From Acidobacteriota bacterium (lineage in GTDB: Bacteria > Aquificota > Aquificia > Aquificales > Aquificaceae): a stretch of 64,000 bases of DNA. Below the pieces are notes generated by a model. The model searched no databases. It was not told the DNA's origin and saw only the letters and a program-made list of their open reading frames with translations. Position 1 is the first letter of the stretch. Each line of letters opens with the position of its first letter. A program made the position numbers and the translations under genes. This document shows, one piece after another, positions 56,968-64,000 of this stretch. The DNA is taken from positions 1 to 64,000 of the forward strand of contig RFFP01000017.1 of assembly GCA_003696155.1 (NCBI GenBank). The letters are read 5' to 3'.

Positions 56968-58065
56968 ATGAACCAGTTTATTGACATCCTTGTTAATATC
57001 CTTGAACACAGAGATTTTTATACTAGAGGGCATACAGAAAGGGGTGTCTTCTATGCCCGATCTATAGGCAGGAAACTTGGGCTTGCTGAGAAAGAACTAG
57101 AGCATTTGAGAATAGGCGGTATGATACACGATATAGGGAAAATAGGAATTCCTGACGTTATACTCCTAAAACCTTACAGACTTACACCGGAAGAGTTCGA
57201 GATAATGAAGCTACACGTAAAAATAGGATACGAGATGCTAAAGGGGCTAGACGTACCGAAGGGAGCCTTTGATATTCTGTTGTATCATCAAGAAAAATAC
57301 GATGGAACAGGCTATCCCCATGGGGCAAAAGGCGAAGATATACCCTTACTTGCACGCATTTACACTATAGCGGATGCCTTTGAGGCAATGACAGCAAGGA
57401 GGATATACAAAAGGGCAAAAAGTTGGGAAGAGGCTTTTGAGGAATTGGAGAGGCTTGCGGGCGTTCACTTTGACCCTAAGCTTGTGCCATATGCCATAGA
57501 GGCGCTTAGCGGTTTAGAAATGGTGCCTACTGTGATCCCTCAAATAGACCAAGAGATAGAAAAGATAAGGTGGAGCTTTCAATACATAGATGGAACAGGT
57601 GCTATAAAGGGGGACATCTTTCTACCCTCCCTAAGGGCATTTATTGAGCAAAGAGAAAGCTTCTGCCTTACTATCTTTGACATAAAAAATCTCTCTAAGA
57701 TAAACTTTGAAAAGGGCTGGGAAGAGGGCAACGAAGTACTCCGAAGGCTTGTATGGGCCATAAACCTGGAGTGTTGTTCTATGCATGATATTAGAGATGT
57801 TATACTCATGCTCATGAAGGAGGATGTTATAGACATAGAAAGCCCTGTTATATTTAGAGTAGGGGGAGATGAGTTTGCGGTTATAGCTCCTTACATACCA
57901 CCGCCGGATAAACCTTTGAGGGTGAAGGATACCATGAAGTCTATGGGTGTGGACGTGGACTTCTTACAGATGCAATTCCCTGAGAGTTTTAAAACTTACG
58001 AGGAGGCACTTAAGCTCATATTTAGCTTTACAAGAGGTAAGCTCATCAAAGAGCTATTAATATAA
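56968..58065 (+). CDS. HD-GYP + C-terminal GGDEF domain protein
   Basis: [42 protein letters not shown]. Confidence 0.9.
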   Translation: MNQFIDILVNILEHRDFYTRGHTERGVFYARSIGRKLGLAEKELEHLRIGGMIHDIGKIGIPDVILLKPYRLTPEEFEIMKLHVKIGYEMLKGLDVPKGAFDILLYHQEKYDGTGYPHGAKGEDIPLLARIYTIADAFEAMTARRIYKRAKSWEEAFEELERLAGVHFDPKLVPYAIEALSGLEMVPTVIPQIDQEIEKIRWSFQYIDGTGAIKGDIFLPSLRAFIEQRESFCLTIFDIKNLSKINFEKGWEEGNEVLRRLVWAINLECCSMHDIRDVILMLMKEDVIDIESPVIFRVGGDEFAVIAPYIPPPDKPLRVKDTMKSMGVDVDFLQMQFPESFKTYEEALKLIFSFTRGKLIKELLI

Positions 58066-58073
58066 TATCAAAT

Positions 58074-59390
58074 ATGACCACCTCTCAGATAGCGTCCATC
58101 ACCCAGGGTGTGCATTTGGGGGATGATGTTCAGGTTGGCGGTTTTTCTATAGATAGCAGGACTATTCAGAAGGGACAGGCTTTTGTTGCCCTTAGGGGCA
58201 ATGTCCACGATGGGCACGACTTTGTGATGGACGCCATAAAAGGGGGAGCTACGGCCGTCCTATGTGAAAGGGCTCTTGACCTACCTTCAGACTTTCCTCA
58301 GGTAGTGGTAAGGGATAGCCTTGAGGCTTTGAGAAAACTGGCGCGCTGGAAGAGGGAAAACTTCAAAGGCACTGTTGTAGCCATAGCTGGTTCTGCAGGT
58401 AAAACCACAACAAAGGAGATGACGGCCTTCTTACTCTCAAGGGTGGGGGCGGTTTGTAAGACGCCTAGAAACTTCAACTCTCAGATAGGTGTGCCCCTCT
58501 CCGTAGTGAATTTTGAGGATGAAGCGGATTACTGGGTTGTGGAGATGGGTGCAAGTCAGAAGGGTGATGTTAAAAGGCTAGTAGAGCTGGTAAAGCCTCA
58601 CGTAAGGGCTATAACTGCCATAGGCGAAGAGCACTTGGAGACCTTCGGTTGTCTTGACGATGTAGTTTTGGGAAACGGTGAGGTTTTCTCCTATATGGGG
58701 GAGGATGACTGGGGCATATGCCCTAACTACGTATCCCATTGCTATAGCGTGGATAAAAAGATCGTCTTTGGCGCTGGTGAACTTAAAGCTGAGAAGTTAA
58801 GTCTCAATTCGGAGGGTGTAAGTTTTGAGGTTTGTGGGCTAGACGTCTTTATACCCATACCCAGCCTTGCAGTTGTAGAGAATGCCCTTTGCTCCTTTGC
58901 CATCCTGAAGGCTCTGGGATTAGACTGGAGGGAGCTGTCCAAACACCTGAGAGAGTTTTCTCCCGTGGAAGGACGCTTCAGGGTTATAAGAAGGGAGAGT
59001 ATCATCATAGTGGATGACACGTATAATGCAAATCCCCCTTCTGTCAAGAAGGCTCTTCAGACACTTAGCATGATGGATGGGTATAAAGTTGCCGTACTCG
59101 GAGATATGCTTGAGATGGGGGAGAGCTCTGAGATATACCATAAAGAGGTTGGAAGGCTTTGTGTTGAGCTTGGTATAGACCTGTGTCTTTTTTATGGTCC
59201 TATGATGAAGCATGCCTATGAGGAGTGTAGGCTAAAGGGTGGGAAGTGCCTGCACTTCAACCTTAAGGAGGAGGTACTTAAGTTTCTCTTGGATGGGAAA
59301 CCTCTTATTGGTAGTGTTATACTATTTAAAGGCTCAAGAGGTATGAGAATGGATGAGCTCGTAGGGGGATTGGAGGAATGGCTGACCTAG
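58074..59390 (+). CDS. murF: UDP-MurNAc-tripeptide:D-Ala-D-Ala ligase
   Basis: AIAGSAGKTTTKEMTAFLLS, NFNSQIGVPLSVV, DDTYNANPPSVKKAL. Confidence 0.94.
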   Translation: MTTSQIASITQGVHLGDDVQVGGFSIDSRTIQKGQAFVALRGNVHDGHDFVMDAIKGGATAVLCERALDLPSDFPQVVVRDSLEALRKLARWKRENFKGTVVAIAGSAGKTTTKEMTAFLLSRVGAVCKTPRNFNSQIGVPLSVVNFEDEADYWVVEMGASQKGDVKRLVELVKPHVRAITAIGEEHLETFGCLDDVVLGNGEVFSYMGEDDWGICPNYVSHCYSVDKKIVFGAGELKAEKLSLNSEGVSFEVCGLDVFIPIPSLAVVENALCSFAILKALGLDWRELSKHLREFSPVEGRFRVIRRESIIIVDDTYNANPPSVKKALQTLSMMDGYKVAVLGDMLEMGESSEIYHKEVGRLCVELGIDLCLFYGPMMKHAYEECRLKGGKCLHFNLKEEVLKFLLDGKPLIGSVILFKGSRGMRMDELVGGLEEWLT

Positions 59391-59974
59391 TAGATGTTTA
59401 TAAGGTTCTTGATGGGGGGATCTTATTTCATACAAAGCTGGAAAAATTAGATTACAAGGAGGGCAAGCTTAGTATAGCCGCAAGCACACTTGCAAAGAGG
59501 TTCGTATTTCTAGGCGATGTAGTAAGCGTAGGTTATAAGGAGCTTCTCCTATCGGTTAGGGTTGTGGGCAAGAGTGAGAAGTTCATACTAGATGTGTTAT
59601 ACGGTGGTGAGGGTAGGTTAGGGGATAGAGAGAAACCGAGGGTGCCAGTGTGGGGAGAAAATAGCTTTCTTGCCTTGATAAAGATAGGTCAGGTTTACAG
59701 GACCTTTGAACCCCATAACATATCTGAGACTGGACTTTCTGTATACTGTGATGAGCTAGAGCTTATAAACGAGCTTATCGAAAAGGTTGTAGATTTTAAA
59801 TTCATGGGAAGGGAGGAGCTCGCTGGTATTCAAGGAAAACTAAGGTTGGTGGGCATTTTCGAAGAAAACCCTTCAAGGGCCAGGCTTGCCTTCGAGATGG
59901 AAACAGAAGATGTGGATACTACTAGGATAAGGCTATATGTGGCAAAGGTTATAAAGAGGTTACTTGAATCTTGA
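59378..59974 (+). CDS. PilZ-domain-like protein (possible c-di-GMP receptor)
   Basis: REKPR (RxxxR) followed by HNISETGLSVY (NxSxxG). Confidence 0.65.
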   Translation: MADLVDVYKVLDGGILFHTKLEKLDYKEGKLSIAASTLAKRFVFLGDVVSVGYKELLLSVRVVGKSEKFILDVLYGGEGRLGDREKPRVPVWGENSFLALIKIGQVYRTFEPHNISETGLSVYCDELELINELIEKVVDFKFMGREELAGIQGKLRLVGIFEENPSRARLAFEMETEDVDTTRIRLYVAKVIKRLLES

Positions 59975-60015
59975 CAGATTTTTGCATAAGCTTATAATGA
60001 TATAAGAATATTACT

Positions 60016-61326
60016 ATGAAGTTGTTAGCTTTTTTGCTCATTCTCTATACCCTTGCCCTTTCAAAGGAGCTTACCCTAAAGTCTGCCGTAGAGCAAGCTC
60101 TTGAAAACAACCCACTCATAAGAGCCTTCCAAAGGGATTTAAGGGCCCAAGAGCTTGAGCTAAGATCTGCAAGGGGTATGCTCTTTCCGAGGCTCAAAGT
60201 TGAAGAGACCTTCACAAGGACGGATATACCCTCCTATGCCTTTATGAGTAGGCTAAATCAGGAAAGGGTAGGGATGGCAGACTTTGAACCCAACAGATTG
60301 AACAACCCAAGGGCTATAAACAACTTTGAAACCAAACTGACCCTTGAGGTCCCCATATGGCTTGGGGGTAAGGTGCAGTCTGGTATAAGGATGGCGGAAC
60401 ATGAATACAAAGCAGTAAGCTTGCAATCTCAGAGAAGAAGGGAAGAGGTAATAAGGGAAGTATACCAGGCTTATACCAATGCTGTGGTTGCAAAGGCCTC
60501 GTTGGAGGTTTCCAAGCAGGCGGTGAAGGACGCAGAAGAACACCTGAGACTTGCAGAAAGCATGCACAAAGTGGGTATGGCTCTTCTTTCGGACGTGCTA
60601 AGGGCTCGCGTCCATCTCTCAAAGGCACAGGAGAACCTGGAAAACGTAAAGAGGGGCTACGAGCTTGCTAAGAAAGGGCTTGAGCTTGCCGCAGGCACAA
60701 CCTTCGGAGATTTTGAAGTGCAGACCTTTGACATGTGCCCCTCCTTGACACTGGAAGGCTATAAAGAAAGGGCTCTTAGTAGGAAGGATATTAAGTCTCT
60801 TGAAGAGAAGTTAAAGGTCCTTCAGGAAAGCTACAGGTTTGTACTGTCGGATAACCTGCCCCAAATATACGGCTTTGTTCAATACAGTCACAATTCCAGG
60901 GATTTCCCCCTTGCCTCCGGCGGTGGTGGATACATGGTAGGGGTCTCGCTGGGCTGGACCTTTGAAACGGGGTTCTCCACCCTCCGTAAGGCGGAGGCAA
61001 ACTTAGAAAGGAAAAGGTCCCTTGAGGAACAGCTAAGATTTTTGAGAGATAGGGCCCTCTTTGATGTGGAAAGGGCAAGCACCGAATACATGAACGCCCA
61101 AGAGATGCTGAGGTCTGCAGAAGATAGGATAAGAGCCAGTGAAGAGGTGCTAAGGGTTATATCTCTAAGGTACAAAAACGGGTTGGCTAGGATTGTTGAC
61201 CTTCTGGATGCTCAGACGGAGCTTGATAAGGCCCGCTTTGAAAGGGTTCAGGCTTTGGGTGCGTGTCATAGGTCTTACTCTGAAGTGCTCTTTTCCTCTG
61301 GTACTATTGAGGAGGTGTTGAGATGA
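60016..61326 (+). CDS. TolC-family outer membrane efflux protein
   Basis: Signal peptide, LKSAVEQALENNPLIRAFQRDLRA, YKNGLARIVDLLDAQTEL. Confidence 0.93.
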   Translation: MKLLAFLLILYTLALSKELTLKSAVEQALENNPLIRAFQRDLRAQELELRSARGMLFPRLKVEETFTRTDIPSYAFMSRLNQERVGMADFEPNRLNNPRAINNFETKLTLEVPIWLGGKVQSGIRMAEHEYKAVSLQSQRRREEVIREVYQAYTNAVVAKASLEVSKQAVKDAEEHLRLAESMHKVGMALLSDVLRARVHLSKAQENLENVKRGYELAKKGLELAAGTTFGDFEVQTFDMCPSLTLEGYKERALSRKDIKSLEEKLKVLQESYRFVLSDNLPQIYGFVQYSHNSRDFPLASGGGGYMVGVSLGWTFETGFSTLRKAEANLERKRSLEEQLRFLRDRALFDVERASTEYMNAQEMLRSAEDRIRASEEVLRVISLRYKNGLARIVDLLDAQTELDKARFERVQALGACHRSYSEVLFSSGTIEEVLR

Positions 61327-62441
61327 AGGGGTGGATAAAGTACGGACTCTTTGTGGTGGTTATAGCCTTAATAGTTCTTTGGCTTGCGGGGACCTTCAGA
61401 GATAAGGAAAAGCCCGGCGAGGTAAAAGGGGAGACTAAAGTTGTCAGTGGGTTAGTGATAGAGGAGGTACGTGTAGTTGAGGAAGTTCCCTCCTTCTACA
61501 CCGGTCATATTGTGGCTGATAAGAGGGTTGAGATTTCAAGCAGGTTGATGGGAAGAGTGAAAGGGGTCTATGTAAAAGAGGGGGACTACGTAAGTGCTGG
61601 AAAGCTCCTCGTAAGCATAGATGGTGAAGATATAAATTCTCAGGCTTTAGCCCTTGAACATCAAAGAAAACAAGCTGAGCAAGCGTACAATTCCGCATTG
61701 GCCAACTTCGAGGCTGTCAGAAAGACCTATGAAAGATACGAGGCTCTTATAAAGGAGGGGGCCATAACACAACAGGAGTTTGACCAGGTCAAAGCCCAGT
61801 TCCAATCGGCCAAGGCCCAGGTAGAGCAGGCGAAGGCTGGTATAGAAGCGGTAAGAGCACAAAAGCAGGCGGTGCTCTCCAATATAAAGTACGCCAACTT
61901 AACATCTCCTGTAAGCGGTTATGTGGTCCTGAAAAACGTGGACACTGGTGACCTTGCCATGCCGGGACACCCACTGCTTGTTATAGAGTCGGGTCCTTTC
62001 CTCTTTGAGGCCTTTTTGCCCGAGGGGCTGTCTGGAAAAATCAAGGTGGGAGATGCCTATTACATATACGTATCAAGTATAGATAAAAAGGTGACTGCCA
62101 AGGTCTCCGAGGTATCGCCAGCTATTGACCCAGCCACCAGGACCTTCAGGGTAAGGTTAACCTTAAAAGATGCAGATGGGCTAAAAAGCGGTATGTACGC
62201 AAATCTCATAGTTCCTGAAAGGGTTCGGGCCTTCCTTCTCCCTGAGTCTGCTATAGTCAAGCGCTTTGACTTTACGGGTGTTTGGGTGGTGAGACCTGAT
62301 AACACCTTGGAACTTAGGTTTGTAAAGCTCGGGGAAAGGAGGGATGGCATGCTCGAGGTCCTCTCTGGCATAAAGGAGGGGGAAAGGGTAGTAATCCAAG
62401 GCGTGGAAAAAGCCTGCGAAGGCTGTAGGGTGGGAGGCTGA
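61323..62441 (+). CDS. RND efflux periplasmic adaptor subunit
   Basis: VEISSRLMGRVKGVYVKEGDYVSAGKLLVSID; ANLTSPVSGYV. Confidence 0.94.
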   Translation: MKGWIKYGLFVVVIALIVLWLAGTFRDKEKPGEVKGETKVVSGLVIEEVRVVEEVPSFYTGHIVADKRVEISSRLMGRVKGVYVKEGDYVSAGKLLVSIDGEDINSQALALEHQRKQAEQAYNSALANFEAVRKTYERYEALIKEGAITQQEFDQVKAQFQSAKAQVEQAKAGIEAVRAQKQAVLSNIKYANLTSPVSGYVVLKNVDTGDLAMPGHPLLVIESGPFLFEAFLPEGLSGKIKVGDAYYIYVSSIDKKVTAKVSEVSPAIDPATRTFRVRLTLKDADGLKSGMYANLIVPERVRAFLLPESAIVKRFDFTGVWVVRPDNTLELRFVKLGERRDGMLEVLSGIKEGERVVIQGVEKACEGCRVGG

Positions 62442-62443
62442 AG

Positions 62444-64000
62444 ATGTACGGTTTTGCTGGAAGGCTTGCCCACTACTTTATAGACTCAAAGCTCACACCC
62501 ATACTCATCCTCGTAGCCCTTGCCCTTGGAGCCTTCTCCGTTATAACAACCCCCAAAGAGGAGGAACCACAGATAGTGGTCCCCATGATAGACATAATGA
62601 TATCCTACCCAGGTGCAACGCCAGAGGAGGTGGAGAGAAGGGTAGTAGCACCCCTGGAGAAGAAGCTATGGGAGCTAAAGGACATAGAGTACATATACTC
62701 AGCGAGCATGGAAGGGATGGCTGTAGTTACGGCCCGCTTCTATGTTGGAACAGACCCTGTGAAAGCCCTTGTTGACCTAAACACCAAGATGCTCTCTGCC
62801 TTGGACCTGGCTCCCCCAGGTGTTATGCTACCCCCCCTCATAAAACCCAAGTCCATAGATGACGTGCCCATACTCACCTTGACCCTTTGGGGTAAGAATT
62901 ACGACTGGTATGACCTCAGGCGTATGGCAGGGACTCTTGAGAACGAGATAAAGAAGATTCAGAACGTGGCAGACGTGTTTTTAGTTGGTGGAAGGCCAAG
63001 GCAGATAAAGGTCGTACTTGACCCACAGAGGCTTTCCGCCTACAGGATATCACCCATGCACATAGTCCAGCTTATTCAGAGTGCAAACAGCCAGTCTCTG
63101 TCTGGGAAGCTCACGCAGGGCTCTCAGGAGTTTCTTGTAAGGACGGGAGAGTTTCTCAAGTCCAAGAGCGACGTTGAAAACATAGTGGTGGGCGTAATAG
63201 GCGGTAGGGCCGTCTACCTGAAGGATGTGGCAAGGGTAGAGGACGGTCCTTCGGACATAAGGGATTATGTACTTATGGGCTTTGGTCCCAAGGCGGGTGA
63301 AAAGGACATAAAGGAAAAGCCCGGAGAGCTCTATCCGGCGGTTACCCTTGCGGTTTCAAAGAGAACGGGAACCAACGCAGTGGATGTATCCAAGGAAACC
63401 CTCCAGCTTGTGGACCATCTAAAGGGTACCCTTCTACCCAAAGACCTGAACATAACGGTGACAAGGAACTACGGTGAGACCGCAAAAGAGAAAGCCAACG
63501 AGCTTCTTGAGCACCTTTTTATAGCTACCTTTTCTGTGATACTCCTTATAGCTGTGACCCTTGGGTTTAGGGAAGCGGTAGTGGTGGGCATTGCGGTACC
63601 CGTGACCCTTGCTATAGCACTCTTTCTCAGTCAGGTCTTCGGTTTTACCCTAAACAGGGTTACCCTCTTCGCCCTCATATTTGCCATAGGTATACTCGTG
63701 GACGATGCCATAGTGGTGGTAGAAAACATACACCGATGGTTTGAGCTAAAGCTTGCAAAGACACCTAGGGAAGCCATAGTCAGAGCCACCGACGAGGTGG
63801 GTAATCCTACCATCTTGGCAACCTTTACCGTCATAGCGGCCCTCATGCCCATGGCTTTCGTTACAGGCCTTATGGGACCCTATATGAGACCCATACCCAT
63901 AAACGCATCTGTGGCCATGTTCTTCTCCTTGCTTGTAGCTTTCATAATAACCCCATGGGCAAGCTACAAGCTCCTTAGCAAACACTTTGACGGTGGTCAT
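62444..64000 (+). CDS. RND/AcrB-family efflux permease, N-terminal part, runs off right edge
   Basis: MYGFAGRLAHYFIDSKLTPILILVALALGAFSVITTPKEEEPQIVVPMIDIMISYPGATPEEVERRVVAPLE; open frame to 64000. Confidence 0.94.
   Translation, partial: MYGFAGRLAHYFIDSKLTPILILVALALGAFSVITTPKEEEPQIVVPMIDIMISYPGATPEEVERRVVAPLEKKLWELKDIEYIYSASMEGMAVVTARFYVGTDPVKALVDLNTKMLSALDLAPPGVMLPPLIKPKSIDDVPILTLTLWGKNYDWYDLRRMAGTLENEIKKIQNVADVFLVGGRPRQIKVVLDPQRLSAYRISPMHIVQLIQSANSQSLSGKLTQGSQEFLVRTGEFLKSKSDVENIVVGVIGGRAVYLKDVARVEDGPSDIRDYVLMGFGPKAGEKDIKEKPGELYPAVTLAVSKRTGTNAVDVSKETLQLVDHLKGTLLPKDLNITVTRNYGETAKEKANELLEHLFIATFSVILLIAVTLGFREAVVVGIAVPVTLAIALFLSQVFGFTLNRVTLFALIFAIGILVDDAIVVVENIHRWFELKLAKTPREAIVRATDEVGNPTILATFTVIAALMPMAFVTGLMGPYMRPIPINASVAMFFSLLVAFIITPWASYKLLSKHFDGGH

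Noticed and set aside
1-64000. CRISPR array, prophage or toxin-antitoxin module
   Set aside because: No regularly spaced direct repeats, phage structural genes or recognisable TA pairs were seen by eye; a dedicated scan was not possible.

Overview
64 kb of a compact, gene-dense bacterial chromosome. Gene content and protein style (Trbp111, Nuo subunits, futalosine-pathway MqnD, CfiB/AccC-like biotin carboxylase, b/b' ATP synthase stator) point to a thermophilic Aquificales/Aquificaceae member; this is inference, no database was searched. Most of the window is core housekeeping: nuoEF, lpxD, clpXP-tig, tRNA-Leu, rseP, tmRNA, dnaE, gatB, atpF'FH, ndk, hemH, hisA, hslV, glgA, panC-ribH-nusB, twin tatA, csp, folC-engB-lipA, rplT-pheS, murF and a TolC/RND efflux operon running off the right edge. 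Accessory or unusual content: (i) a decayed left edge with a frameshifted sbtA-like bicarbonate transporter, a C-terminal-only TnpB-related remnant with two hairpins over its 3' end, and a SIMPL/DUF541-like gene cut off at the TnpB junction; (ii) a ~6 kb island (about 26.3-32.2 kb) with two operons preceded by near-superimposable promoter cassettes flanking a single-Cys HxlR regulator. The operons encode a 49-aa microprotein, flavodoxin/WrbA-like protein, IorA/IorB-type molybdenum hydroxylase, CDGSH protein, quinone reductase, nitroreductase and TauE. This is my best candidate for an undescribed electrophile/aldehyde/quinone-response system; (iii) proteins with family-defining residues replaced: an ArsC/LMW-PTP-like protein with catalytic Cys->Ser and a second resolving Cys->Ser, and a family-4 uracil-DNA glycosylase missing Fe-S ligand cysteines; (iv) a csp 5' UTR with mutually exclusive hairpins; (v) a dispersed c-di-GMP protein set (HD-GYP+GGDEF, degenerate GGDEF+EAL, PilZ). 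No CRISPR array, rRNA operon or intact IS was seen.
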